From: Axinella damicornis
Taxonomy: Eukaryota; Porifera; Demospongiae; Axinellida; Axinellidae
NCBI GenBank assembly: GCA_963931865.1
Contig: OZ007518.1
Span: 8,856,361 to 8,920,360, forward strand
Direction of reading: 5' to 3'
Length of the DNA: 64,000 nt
Shown: one piece after another, positions 24,307 through 37,100 of the stretch
Layout: every line of letters begins with the position of its first letter
How positions within the stretch are numbered: the stretch's first letter is position 1
The notes under the pieces: generated by a model
What the model was told of the DNA's origin: nothing
Seen by the model: only the letters and a program-made list of their open reading frames with translations
Databases searched by the model: none
Program-made: the position numbers and the translations under genes

Positions 24307-24617
24307 GGTAGGCTAGCTGGGGAGGGTACTTGATTTGCAGTTCAGCAGGAGTTGTCAGGTCCAGGACAGCCACTGTGGCTTAGGATGATGAGTAGAGGGA
24401 AGAAGTCGCTAATTTGGATTCAGGATCCAAAGTTTGCTGTTTGCAGTGCTTGTGGCCAAACCATTTAGCAAGTTGAGACAAACATGAGAACCTATGGTAT
24501 TGGATCAGTTATTGGTATATATTGGATTATTGGGAAAGTCCATATTAGTGCATCACTAGTTACCTGTAGGTACATGTATGATATTAATTTTGAGCAAATC
24601 AGCATACCCTTGATTTG

Positions 24618-24978
24618 TTATCCCTCCCTCCCCCACCCTCCCTCCCTCCCTCCCTCCCTCCCTCCCTCCCTCCCTCCCTCCCTCCCTCCCTCCCTCCCTC
24701 CCTCCCTCTCTCCTTCCCTCTCTCTCTCCCCCCTTCCTCCCTCCCCCTCCCTTCCTCCCTCTCTCCCTCCCTCCCTCCCTCCCTTCCTCCCCCTCCCTCC
24801 CTCTCTCCCCCCTTCCTCCCTCCCCCTCCCTCCCTCCCTCCCTCCCTCCCCCTCCCTCTCCCTCCCTCCCTCTCTCACTCTCTCCCCCCTCCCTCTCTCC
24901 CTCCCTCCCTCTCCCTCCCTCCCTCTCTCCCTCTCTCCCCCCCTTCCCTCTCTCCCCCCTCCCTCCCTCCTCCCCGCA
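24618..24978. repeat. (TCCC)n polypyrimidine tract, unit 1
   Basis: About 360 bp of C/T only, TCCC tetranucleotide with TCTCTCCC and CCTT interruptions. A mirror-type polypyrimidine run of this kind can form triplex DNA. The unit 2 counterpart, 51809-52019, is shorter and purer. Pro/Ser/Leu or Gly/Glu/Arg frames are shadows. Confidence 0.95.
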
Positions 24979-25439
24979 TTCTGAAGAACTCTATCTCCTA
25001 AAATCGATCCCAAGCTTGTTCCTGGAAACGATCTGTTTGAGCTCGGGATCGCGTACGGGCATTCTGAAAACGTTCCCATGATCAATCCCAAGCTCGTTCT
25101 TGGGAATGATATCCAGAACGTTCCAAGGATTGTTCTCGTCAACGATCTCAAGAACGTAGGGATGGTAATATACACTGCGTATGCGTGATTAAGTGACACA
25201 TGTTCTCAGTCACCTAGCTACCACTGTTTGCTGCAGCTAAAGGTTCCCATACCCGTGCAAAGGGTCTGGTTCCGAGACTAGCAGGATAGCATGCATGTAC
25301 AGCAGTGTTTGTGAGTACAGTTCGAACATCTTGTCCAGCCGCTCACTGGATGCAGGCTGGCCAACTTCGGTCACTGCATTACCCAACTTTGTGCAAATTC
25401 CATTGCAGTCTGAGAAAGTAATCTCCAGTAACTTGGTGC

Positions 25440-25457
25440 TGCTGGTGGTGGTGGTGG

Positions 25458-25498
<41 letters not shown>

Positions 25499-26139
25499 GT
25501 GGTGGTGGTGGTGGTGGTGGTGGTGGTGGTGGTGGTGGTGGTGGTGGTGGTGGTGGTGGTGGTGGTGGTGGTGGTGGTGGTGGTGGTGGTGGTGGTGGTG
25601 GTGGTGGTGGTGGTGGTGGTGGTGGTGGTGGTGGTGGTGGTGGTGGTGGTGGTGGTGGTGGTGGTGGTGGTGGTGGTGGTGGTGGTGGTGGTGGTGGTGG
25701 TGGTGGTGGTGGTGGTGGTGGTGGTGGTGGTGGTGGTGGTGGTGGTGGTGGTGGTGGTGGTGGTGGTGGTGGTGGTGGTGGTGGTGGTGGTGGTGGTGGT
25801 GGTGGTGGTGGTGGTGGTGGTGGTGGTGGTGGTGGTGGTGGTGGTGGTGGTGGTGGTGGTGGTGGTGGTGGTGGTGGTGGTGGTGGTGGTGGTGGTGGTG
25901 GTGGTGGTGGTGGTGGTGGTGGTGGTGGTGGTGGTGGTGGTGGTGGTGGTGGTGGTGGTGGTGGTGGTGGTGGTGGTGGTGGTGGTGGTGGTGGTGGTGG
26001 TGGTGGTGGTGGTGGTGGTGGTGGTGGTGGTGGTGGTGGTGGTGGTGGTGGTGGTGGTGGTGGTGGTGGTGGTGGTGGTGGTGGTGGTGGTGGTGGTGGT
26101 GGTGGTGGTGGTGGTGGTGGTGGTGGTGGTGGTGGTGGT

Positions 26140-26173
<34 letters not shown>
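25440..26173. repeat. Giant (GGT)n trinucleotide array with (CTG)n and (TG)n flanks, unit 1
   Basis: A short (CTG) block of about 12 units (25458-25495) leads into about 650 bp of pure GGT (to about 26142), then TG to 26173. Poly-valine and poly-histidine frames follow from the repeat. Unit 2 has no such tract: its equivalent is a degenerate TG-rich stretch at 52675-52792. The tract ends about 100 bp before the unit junction. Confidence 0.96.
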
Positions 26174-26175
<2 letters not shown>

Positions 26176-27803
26176 AGGGGGAGTGAAGACCAGGGTGTAT
26201 GATAATCAATAACTTCTCTAAAAGGAGTTTGTTGGTTTGGTGATCTTGGATTGAGACCACCAAACTCATGGGCGTAGCTAGCAATGAGACAAGGGAGGCA
26301 GTTGCCTCTTCGATAATGACGCGCGTGTCCGGAGTCTCACACACTCCGCGTACGATGTGCGTTCGATCTGATGGCAGAGACAGGAGCTAAGGCTGACCAT
26401 GAGCCGGCATATACTCTTAATGCTGATAGTGCTGCAAGTCTGGGACAGTCAGGGCACCGGCATATTGCTGTAGCATTTTGAGAGCAACTGTTTGCGCGCA
26501 CTGCGGATTAACTCATGAATAATTAATTAGCTCGAAAAATTTCCGCAAACTCCACACCTCCTCAGTCTCGAAATCCTAGCTATGCCCGTGAAACTAAATG
26601 CTCGACAAAGTTCAATTTAGCTACGTACGCTGTCGGACATGTGGCCGCCAGCTGTATGTGTGTGTGTGTACATTTGATTGTGTGAACAGCCTGTGCAAAA
26701 AGACGGGGCCTGTACTCCCTACTAGACTCCTGTGCAGGGATTTCCCCTTTTCTGTTGACAGAGCAAATGAGGGCCTGAACTGTGCTTCATAGATGCTGTG
26801 AAGTAAATACACACACACATACTGCACAGAAAACTTTTTATCCATCATTTTCAGTTGTCAGAAAGGGCTCTATAGTCTCGTGGCACGGGCACAAGACTAA
26901 AAGGCCTCTTGTACGTGGTGACTTCATGCTTCCACTGAGGGGCAGTGGAGGGAGGGAGGAGGAGTTTGCTAGGAAATTGATCCAGTAATATAATTGTTTT
27001 TGTGTTGCACAATCAGTTTAAGTGTGTAGAGTATAGTGAGTTTGTGGAGTGAAATTAGTTACATGTACCCAATGTGTGTGCATGCGCAGCAAGGGTAGAG
27101 TGATTGCTCTGTCTGTCAGTGTGTCTGTATGTCTGTCTGTTTGTGGATGCAATATAACAACTTGTACATACCTCACAAGTCGTATGAAGATACAGGTTCA
27201 CTCTCCGTCCTAATTATCCAAAACCATGCCTCAATTTCAATATTGTTTATTATAGGTTAAGTGATGTCGCTACGATTTTGATAGTGATAAGCACAGACAG
27301 TGCATCGAGTGTCGCTGCAAACAGTGCACGGGATAAGTGCTCTACTGGGCACTTGAGATTATTATTACCTGTGGTACAGGTGTGTGCATATTGTAATGAG
27401 CTACTTCACTTCCACTTAGCGTAAGCAGAGCAGAGCATACAGCGTCCACTAAGAAGTATTCTCGTGCCCAGACCCCACCCCTCGCGTGAAAGAGGATCTG
27501 GCGACTTTGCACAGAAACCTTGGTCTTTGTTAACTTTTAGGCAGGAATTTCAGACTGCCAATGAAATCATAGAGAATTCAATTTTGTCTTTATTAGGAGC
27601 AAGAAAATTCAAATTACTTCACGCGTGAGCTTCCTGTTCTGTCTGGTTTCAGGCGGTTAGCTGAGCTTTGAAGTTTAAATGAAGAGCGAGAATGTTGCTG
27701 AAAGTCACCAGACAGATATTCCGCGTAGGTTTCCAGCTGGGCACGAGACTACTGACAAACTATTATGTTGACAGCTGACCATTAGTCTGTGACACCATTG
27801 ACT

Positions 27804-28150
27804 TAGCCTCGTTCACAGGCCCGCACGCCGCTTTCGGTTGCACGAAAAAACGCGAAGGGCCTGGTATGTTTCCTCATGTGCGTGACGTCGAGGGTAGAAA
27901 GGTGGTAGAAAGGACTTAATTGAACATGGGTGATCTGGGGCTCAGAACAGCAAGAAGAATTAAGCAATGTACCACACGTATCTGGCTAGTGGGGGGCAAC
28001 TGTCATATATGCAAACCTTTGCTTTTTTGTTCTGAAAACTTTGGCCATTTGTCGATTACGTAATGCTCACATGAGGAAACATACCAGGCTCTCCCTGCTT
28101 TTCCGTACTGCAAGCAACGAAAAGCTGCGTGGGGCCTGGGAACGAGGCTA
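27804..28150. mobile_element. MITE, TAGCCTCGTTC family, unit 2
   Basis: Counterpart of the element at 1534-1880 at the same place in unit 2, so it was present before the duplication. The ends are tagcctcgttcacaggcc and the inverted ggcctgggaacgaggcta. No coding capacity. Confidence 0.75.
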
Positions 28151-28369
28151 CCATTGACTGTTAACTGATTTACCCTCATAGTATGTGTATTGCTGTGCAT
28201 GTGGGCCGGCAAATCTCCACCTAGATTCCATACAGTGCCAAGTAAAATATGCAGCTGGTCCTTTTTCCACCTGAAACAGTGACTCTAACAGGTGCCATTT
28301 GCCCATGCTGCAGTAGGACGTGCCACTCTTGATGGTTTTAAGCTGTCTGTCACACAACACACACTCACA

Positions 28370-28408
<39 letters not shown>

Positions 28409-28435
28409 CGCATACACACACACACACACACACAC

Positions 28436-28511
<76 letters not shown>

Positions 28512-28727
28512 GGCTCTCATGGGAAGCTGACAGAGCATGGTAGTAGTAAAGTCAAAGCCAACAGACACTGAGACGGGCAATATGATCAGTGACATGGTGC
28601 GGAGTTGTACACTGACACTAGCCAGGATCTACAAGGTGTATCAGATGAACACTGGATTCAGGTGTTTGAGCATGGCCAGCCCCAGTCCCCGTTCCATACT
28701 GAGATTGCCATACGGATTACAGTAATT

Positions 28728-29310
28728 TGTCTGGTTGCACAACTGGAAGCCGGTAACACAAGCAGGCATCTGGTTGTGCAACTGGAAGCCGGTAACACAA
28801 GCAGGCATCTGGTTGCACAACTGGATGTCCTGATGCATTAACCCGTGAGGCTGTCTGGTTGTGCAACTGGATGCCCTGATGCATTAACCCGTGAGGCTGT
28901 CTGGTTGTGCAACTGGATGTCCTGATGCATTAACCCGTGAGGCTGTCTGGTTGTGCAACTGGATGTCCTGATGCATTAACCCGTGAGGCTGTCTGGTTGT
29001 GCAACTGGATGCCCTGATGCATTAACCCGTGAGGCTGTCTGGTTGTGCAACTGGATGCCCTGATGCATTAACCCGTGAGGCTGTCTGGTTGTGCAACTGG
29101 ATGCCCTGATGCATTAACCCGTGAGGCTGTCTGGTTGTGCAACTGGATGTCCTGATGCATTAACCCGTGAGGCTGTCTGGTTGTGCAACTGGATGTCCTG
29201 ATGCATTAACCCGTGAGGCTGTCTGGTTGTGCAACTGGATGCCCTGATGCATTAACCCCGTGAGGCTGTCTGGTTGTGCAACTGGATGCCCTGATGCATT
29301 AACCTGTGTG
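28728..29310. repeat. 46-bp minisatellite, unit 2 (about 12-13 monomers)
   Basis: Same 46/47-bp monomer family as at 2570-3016, slightly longer, with the same degenerate leading monomers (agccggtaacacaag) and a last monomer reading aacctgtgtggctcagcc. It is followed by the same unique flank (gtatggtttagtggcggagg) as in unit 1. Confidence 0.95.
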
Positions 29311-29666
29311 GCTCAGCCAGTATGGTTTAGTGGCGGAGGTGGTCAGCATGGTTGTCTCAAACGAGGTGTCTCAAATGAGGCAACTCGAACTTGAGCCAGT
29401 CACTGGCAGTAGGCGTCAGTGACGGGTGAGCGTGAGACATACGTAACACACGGCTACAGCTAATAGTGTAATTCATAATTATTAGGAATTGACGACTGTG
29501 TAGCTAACACCAGCTGTTTTTAATTTAGGTTTGTATCTGCTGGTGCTTTGTTGCTCAGCTGTACTGTATGTTGACTTGCAGCTGCTGTTAGCTGCTCTGA
29601 ATACCAATAAACAGGAACTCAAGGAATGCAGCTGGATGCCTGTTCAACCGAGTGAAGAGTTTGTGT

Positions 29667-29840
29667 GGTGTGCGGCAGTGCACTGGTAGAGTGAGGGTCT
29701 CTAGCACTCAACTCAGGCTCTGTCCTGGGTTCGAATCCTACTAAGACCCTTGGTTTTCCTGTTGAAGGTGGTTCGCCTTAAGAAAAGGAATTTGCCCTTT
29801 GCCCTTACAGAAAAACAAGCCTGAGTAATGCCATTTATGG
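29667..29840 (+). mobile_element. tRNA-derived SINE, unit 2
   Basis: Orthologous copy of the SINE at 3385-3560 with an intact B-box GGTTCGAATCC at 29728-29738 and the same downstream body. Its presence in both units shows the insertion predates the duplication. Confidence 0.65.
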
Positions 29841-30250
29841 TAACTCAAGCGAGTTCAGTGATGATGTCATGTGAAAACCTTCTGTATTGGACATGCGGGT
29901 TATCATGAACTGAATTGGTTCCATTTTAATCTCTGATAGGTGATGGGGATTTGGCTCTACATGGAACACCAGCACAACTTGCAGTGACCACATCCCTTGG
30001 TACATCTGCAGCTATGTGCATGAGCCCCCTCCTCTGCTTGACTTCAATGATAAAGGTGAGCCTGAGAGAGAGAGGAGAAAGTCTTTGGTTTCTTACTTGT
30101 GGGTGTTACTGAGCACTGCATGCTTCACCAGCCAATGAATGGTGGTGCTCATATGCTCCTACAATTAACCCAATACTGTTCACAAATTTGATTGGTCATT
30201 GAAGTGTATAGTCCATACAGTCGTACTAGCTGTTCCCCTCTCTCCTTCAG

Positions 30251-31632
30251 ATCTTGAGGGAGACTTTCTTGATCGATTATACAGCAGACTGGATTACGAT
30301 TTCTCAGACTCAGAGGGAGATAATTTTAAACGTAATCTCACACGGGAGTTACGGGACGACTTTGTGATTGGGGAGGATGATGATGAGGATGACGATGATG
30401 AGGAAAGCAGTTCAAATGCCACCACTAGGCGTGGGGGCTGTTTCCGAAACTTTCTTGACAGAGTTGAAGACAGAGCAGCTGCTGTACTTGCACGGACCAA
30501 CTCAGTACGGGACTGCATTCGACGGGTGATTGACTCCAGCATCAACGAGACACGTATGCAGCTGGCATCGGACAGTGTTGAGCAACTTCGTAGGTCACTG
30601 ACGTTGGGAATGAGAATCTTAAGCTTTCTGGAAAATTTCAGGGAGAATCTGGGCGGGTTTCGACCATTGCAGCAGTGTGTCACCAGACTTGTTCGACTGA
30701 ATTACTGCGGCAGGTGTGTTCAGCGTACATGTACCCCTCCCCTCTGCCGCAACATTTGTGGAGCCCTGGCCCGGGTTGCTACTCCCCATTCCATACTGGT
30801 CTGCGTATGCAGTTTGAGAATCTCTGGAATGTGACCCGCCAAGTAATTGGCCTCACCAGAAGCTCACTGGCAAGTCTGAGAGGACGGCTACAGAGGAACG
30901 TGAACGCAGATCGTCTTGCACTGGTGAGCTCAGTTTCTCATGTTTTCAGAAGTTAAAATGTGGATGCTTGTAGTTACGTGAATATCCTGAAACCTATCCA
31001 TATATGGTAGTTGGTGCACTTATGCCTCGTCAACCATAATTAACAAAGTACACAATGTAATATTAATTGTAAATGAGCCTGGAGAATTCCCATAATAAGA
31101 ATTTATCAAGGTTTAATATCAGACGTTAACGCTTTGTACATGCTCTTCTGCTTCCTTAAACTGTTTGCAGTAGTAGGTAATGAGTTTACTTAATGGACGT
31201 CTTGCGCTATACAGATCCGTGAGATTTCTCAGCAGTGTCGGGTGACCATCCCTGGGATGAGAGGGAGGAGGCAGGACGATGATAACGGTGAAGATGACGA
31301 TGACGACATCCCTGATCTTCCTGATGAGATTGACGTTGACCTCGGTGAATTGAGGGGAGGACCCTTCAATTATGGTGAGATGATATATTGACAATCGTGA
31401 TGCATCACCTCCTGCAGTTATCCATACATGTACAACTTATACTGTAGAAGCACATCAGCACAATGCTATAGCGGATTTTAAGAATGTCCATCATGCTAAA
31501 ATGTATGGCAGCAGAAGATGCGTAGCTGCAGTCAACTCATTTCTGCAGCTGGTAAACTAGTATAATGTAGTTAATCCCTCCCTATCCCCCTCGATCCCCC
31601 CTCCTCCCTCCGCCCTCCCCCCAACTCTCTCT

Positions 31633-31714
<82 letters not shown>

Positions 31715-31912
31715 TGTCATACATACATACATACTTACATATACTTATACATCCACAGGCCGTTTTGGACCTCACATTTGTCGCTACCTGGTGAACACGG
31801 CTCCCTCAAACTGCTGGGATGGTGATAGAGAGAGGGAAGAAGACATTGAGGAGTACACCAATGATGATATCGAGGGGCAAGGTGTGTGTGTGTGTGTGTG
31901 TGGTGTGTGTGT

Positions 31913-31969
<57 letters not shown>

Positions 31970-32741
31970 TAACTTGATGGTTATAATTATGTACCTCAGA
32001 TGCACAATACATTATAATCACAGAACTGATTACAATAGCTAATTATGGCCTGGCCTACCGTAGCCTCGTTCCCAGGCTGTTTCTCCCTCCCAAAACGGCC
32101 TGGGAACGAGGCTAGGCCTACCGTGGTTGTACATTATCATTTTGGGGGTCTAGCCACAAAAAGTGATGCACAAGTATTTCACAGTACTTTTTCACTCATT
32201 ACGTCACTGCGAAAATTCCACCCGGTAATAACTTACCAGTGACATGATGGATGATGAGGTTAGCGATCAAGTTGTGTATGTGCAGCTACTAATGACAAAT
32301 AGGAAGGAGCTGTCGGAAAAGAGCCATCATGTGCGTGTGAGCCCAGGTACGTAGGAACACGAAGGACAGACATGCTGCTTTAAATATATTTTGCACGTTT
32401 GATAATCGCAGTCTTACTTCTCGAGCTCCCGCAAATAGCTACCGTGAAAATTTCCCCACTACAAATTATTAACGTCCATTATGGTATTGTTTCCTGCAGA
32501 TGAGAACCCTGCGATAGAGCTGGATGAGACTGTTCTCACACAGCAGGCTAACTCCCTGGGTATGCCTGTGAACACCATTCTTGAGTCACCGGACCTCTCT
32601 GGAGTCTCTCCCGACGCTCTGGTGGTCCCTGGAGGGGAAGCCATTGGCACTGGAGGGGAGAGTGGGAGTGGAGCAGGGAAGATGGTGGCAACCCTCGGGG
32701 TGGTGCCGCTGGTAGCTGCACTGGCCGTGGAGCTTCAGTAA
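30251..32741 (+). CDS. Glypican-like GPI-anchored proteoglycan core, copy 2 (partial, frameshifted)
   Basis: Exons 30251-30923, 31215-31374, 31759-31881, 32500-32741, with the same boundaries and phases as copy 1. The first exon is open through the region broken in copy 1 (DFSDSEGDNFKRNLTRELRD). It then has its own one-base deletion near 30772 (gcccgggttgc against gcccagggttgc), just inside the cysteine core after RNICGALA. It has a six-base insertion giving QRTCTPPLC, which adds a cysteine. The C-terminal hydrophobic tail differs by Leu to Pro and Lys to Glu from copy 1, which may weaken a GPI signal. The 427-bp foldback element of copy 1 is absent from its first intron. Confidence 0.72.
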
Positions 32742-32949
32742 TCCGTATAACAGTGACTTTGACTCTGTGTGATGAATTTATTGGTAGCTATTTAATATTA
32801 TGACTGCTGCAAGGCTGCAAGGCTGCAAGGAAGATGTTTTTTTTTGCGGTTGTATTGCATGTTGTTTTGAGTTCGGGCATGCAGTGTTGTCTGACAAACT
32901 ATCTTATTATGCAACTGTAGTAATAATAATTATAGAGGCAAAAACTTTT

Positions 32950-33320
32950 CTCTATGGAGGTGGTAGGGGGGCTAGCAGTTGGTTCAACGAGGGAGGGAGG
33001 GAGGGAGGGAAGGTGGGGAGGAAGGAGAGAGGGAGGGAGGGAGGGGCTGGCAGTTGGGTAGACAGGGTTCAGTGTAGGGAGGACGGAAGCTACATCATAC
33101 TCTCCCTGCAGGGCAATGGTGACATCAGACTTGCCACCGCATGCACTCGCTGCTGCTGTCGAGTCGTTGTGGCTTGCACTGCAGATTATAGTCTGCCTCA
33201 GTATAATCTGCTGCGCCAGACAACAAATTATGCAGATTATTGTATTCTGTACGAGTAATTAGAGCGCTAGAAATTATATCCGGTGCTGCTTGCATTTTAG
33301 GTGGGAGGGGTTGTAGAAGC
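32950..33320. other. Copy-2-specific upstream segment
   Basis: Replaces the 7141-7440 sequence of unit 1. It is purine-rich (gggagggagggaggg near 32990-33045), followed by sequence with short inverted repeats (gcagattata / tataatctgc near 33180-33210). No exon recognised. Confidence 0.5.
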
Positions 33321-33533
33321 TAAGGTAACGGAGGGGGTTTCCGGACACGGCCCCAGCTTTCGCTCTCTAGAAGCAGTTTTTGCTAACAACTGCACAGCGT
33401 TGGAAAGTTCGAAGGTAGGGTATGCATGCACACTTACCATAATTCGGAAGAACTGCTAACGGAGCGAATGCGAGGGGCTTGAAGTGCGTGTCCGGAATCA
33501 AAAGACTGTCCGGAAACCCCCTCCGTTACCTTA
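33321..33533. mobile_element. MITE in the 5' region of the Ig/death-domain gene, unit 2 only
   Basis: The ends taaggtaacggagggggttt and aaccccctccgttacctta are inverted repeats extending into a second pair (ccggacac; gtgtccgg), 213 bp in all, flanked by TA. Unit 1 lacks it. It ends 22 bp before the start codon, so it would form part of the 5' leader or core promoter of copy 2. The TIR start (TAAGGTWACGG) is similar to the foldback at 4808. Confidence 0.8.
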
Positions 33534-33555
33534 GCTTAGTTGTGGTTCTTTTCGA

Positions 33556-34120
33556 ATGGCGATGGAACGAGTGGTTGACATCGAGGTTGACCCAGAGTTC
33601 AACATCCACACCAGCTACCATAACGATTTCTTTCTCCTGAAAACAAGGGTGACGGTGAATGGAGAGAACACGCGAATCAAGTCCGTCAAGGCAGGCAATT
33701 ATGAGGAACCGACCCTCGTTTATGGAAGTACCGTTAGCGCCAAGCTATGGTTGATCACAAACACCATCTCACCTATTCTGCACAAGTTTGGGGTCTACCA
33801 TATGGACACATTCTATTATGAGCAGTCCCCACTTTTTCACGTTGTGTTCAGCTCTGAGTCATGTCTGACGAAGTTTCTCCATGAGATGGAGAGGATCAAA
33901 TACGCCATGCAGGTGGCACTTTTGACCGTACTTTTGGAATCAGATTCATCCCGCAACTTGGTTGTCGAAGTCCATCCAGAGCTGTTTCTTGTTTCCCCTA
34001 ATCGGTCAAAAACAAAGGGAGCAGACCTCCAACTCGTAAACGCAGGGAACTCGTCCACCTTTCTAGCCCACTGGAAAAGGAGCGAAATGTTTGATTTTGG
34101 ATCCCTGTACCAGGAAGTAG
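33556..34120 (+). CDS. N-terminal exon of Ig/death-domain gene, copy 2
   Basis: 188 codons from ATG 33556 (MAMERVVDIEVDPEFNIH) to gaagtag|gtatgt in phase 1. It differs from copy 1 by a handful of residues and a net one-codon deletion (KGAGSYEEP becomes KAGNYEEP). Frame preservation across an indel supports selection on the protein. The domain is unrecognised. Confidence 0.8.
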
Positions 34121-34153
34121 GTATGTATGCAAGTATCAGGTTATTGGAGTGCT

Positions 34154-34186
<33 letters not shown>

Positions 34187-37100
34187 GCAGTGGCTGGTGG
34201 TGTAGTGGTTAATCACTAGCTTGATCAGGAGGTCTGAATCCCATCATGACATAGATGTTCTGAGCAGTTCTGAGCAGTGATTTTACTCAGCTCTGTCTAC
34301 CAAATGTGGAGGTGTTTGTATTATGTGCTGAGAATCACTAGTGTATGGACCAGTGTTGTGGTAATTGTAGTTGTTAATTGTAATTGTCCTGTAATGGATT
34401 ACTTGTTGTAATTAATTGCTTGTAATCATGGACTAAATGCCAGAACTGTAATTAATAATCATTACCTGCTTTCCCAAGAATCATATGTAGTTGTAAGTAA
34501 TTCCTAAGTTAGCTAAACTAGTAGTTAATTACACAATTACCTCAAAATTACTTTGCATGCATGCCAGCTGAAGTGGCCTGCTAACAGTGCGCAGGCCTCG
34601 GTGCGCTACGCGGCGCGGTCTTTTTAATGAGTACGTGTGCAAAAGCACGTGTACAAATTAGCAATTATATGAGTGTCAAGTGGACGTGTGCAAAAGCACA
34701 TACGTACAAGTACAAGAGGACGTGTGCAAACACGTGTACACAGGTGGAAAGGTCAGAAGCTTAAAGGTCAGTGTGTATGAATAGAAGCTCAGTTGGTGAA
34801 GAACCTGGCGGGTGAATTCGTGTGTGAAACACAAACATGACGTCTGTATCCGCTTCGACTTCTGCTTGCTCCCCACGGTCCCCAGAACTCCGTCAGACCC
34901 CAGAATCAGAAGACGCTTCTTGCCTCAGCAGTGAGCCGTCTACTCCCACGTGTAGCGATGTTACGAAGACGCCTGGCCGACAGCGTAAGCCGTTAATTTA
35001 CGAGTACTACAAAGATATCTCTGTCGACGATTCGAGCAAGGCGACAAAAGGAAAGTGTACCAAGTGTGATCGCACAATCCAGGGAAAGTACGGCGTGACT
35101 TCAAACTTTGTTACACATTTAAAGGTATGTGACTGCAATTATGGTGTCTTTAATAGTGTGCAGCCAGACCTGACAGACTGCAGCTGCATGCATGTGACCG
35201 CTATACTACTTATGTGTTTGTGCACAGATGTGTTCAATTTTCAAATTGCTTGTTTTTGTCAATACAGAGAAAACACCCTGAGGATTATTCAGGTTTTGAA
35301 GCCACGAAGAAGGGTGCGCCTAATTCCGGAAACCAGCCCAAACTCACAGAAATGGCTACCTGTCGCACTGTGCAAAAATTTGAGAGAAATTCTCCAAAAC
35401 AACGAGAAATATCGGAAGCCATGGTAAAAATGATCGTCAAAGATATTCGTCCCATTAGCATTGTGGAGAATGAGGGTTTTCGTGACCTGATCTCACTGCT
35501 GGAACCACGTTACACGATGGTTTCTCGGCAACATATCACCCGACGTATCCTCCCCGAGTTTTTGAGCAGAGTTCAGCATTCCCTTGACTCCCTTCTCGTT
35601 GAAGTGTCTTCCTGTAACCTCACCCTTGACATCTGGTCTAGTCGGCGGATGCATGCCTACATTGGGATATCGATCCACTTTGTCACTGATGGTTGGAAGC
35701 TACTGACGTATTTGCTTGCTTGCAGCAAAATGAGTGGGAGCCACACTGCAGACAATATCCAGTCTGAGTACGACAGCATTGTTTCAAAATATAACCTCAC
35801 GGGCAAAGTGTTCAAAGTTGTAACAGACAATGCTTCAAATATGTGCGCTGCTTTCAGAGGTGAAACTTCCCTCCCAGGGTTTGATGGAGTTGACAGCGAT
35901 ATTGCCGAGTTTCTTGACATAGGTTCAGACTCGGGGTCAGACAGTTCAGAGGATACCACCATCGAATCGCTAGATGAATGTCTGAGAGATCTACCGATTG
36001 GTCCCGAAAGATTGGCCTGTTTTGCCCATACACTGCAGCTGTGTGTTAAAGATGGACTGAAAGCAGCTACTGCTTTGCGTTCAGCCATCCAGAAGGTAGG
36101 AAAAATTGTGAAGCACGTAAAAAAATCGACCCTGGCAACTGAGAAGTTCGAAACTCTCTTCGGGAAGACTCTTGTGAGTCGAAATGAGACACGTTGGAAC
36201 AGTCAGGTGAAGATGGTAAGGCGGGTTTTGGAAGTTGATCCGAGTGAAGTCGTGGACGGTGAGGGCTTGGTTCTGACAGGTCATGAGAAGGCTATTTTGA
36301 AGGAGATGGTGGATGTGCTTGAGCCGTTTGAGGAGGCAACTGATATACTTCAAGGCGATTATGTTTCAATCAGCTTTGCAATACCTTGTTACTTTGGCCT
36401 ACTAAAGCATCTGTCATCGAGTGGTGTGCGGTATTGTAAAGGTCTCAGGACAGCTCTGAAAAATTCTCTCACGCGACGACTAGGCATGATTTGTGCTGAT
36501 CCAACCTACATCGTAGCTGCCATCCTAGACCCAAGGTTTAAACTATCCTGGTGTGAGGGGGTTGATGAATCCAAGTACAAGGGGGTACTTCTTTCCGAGG
36601 CGGCCAAGTTCTCACCTGTACATCAGGCTAGCAAAGAAGTATCTGATACATCATCTGCTGATGAACACGTCCCCCCAAAAAAGAAAAAGAAAAGAAGTAA
36701 ACTTTTTGCCTTCATTGAGAGCAGTTCTCTTCCAAAAAGGACCTCTGAACAGGAAACTGAGGTTTTTTTGCATGAGGGCCAAATGGATGAGCTGCCATTG
36801 GACTACTGGGCCAGAAAGTCTTTGGAATTCCCTATCCTGTCCCAGGTCGCAAGGAAATTTCTTGCAATTCCTGCTACATCTGCCAGAATTGAACGTGTAT
36901 TCAGTATTGCAGGAAAAATACTGCGCACAGACCGATCCCGATTACTTCCAAGAAACTTAGAGACTTTATTGTATTTAAAAGTAAATTGTAACCTGCTTTG
37001 ACGTTTTTGCACACTTGTTGTATTGTATTTGTACATCCTGTTGTCAGGAGCACATGAAAGTTTACTAGTACCATCTCCAGTTGGGTAATTGAATTACCAA

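Noticed and set aside
25295..26344. Long open frames of poly-valine (+) and poly-histidine/glutamine (-)
   Set aside because: They are simply the six-frame readings of the (GGT)n, (CTG)n and (TG)n tracts; no splice or gene context and absent from unit 2.
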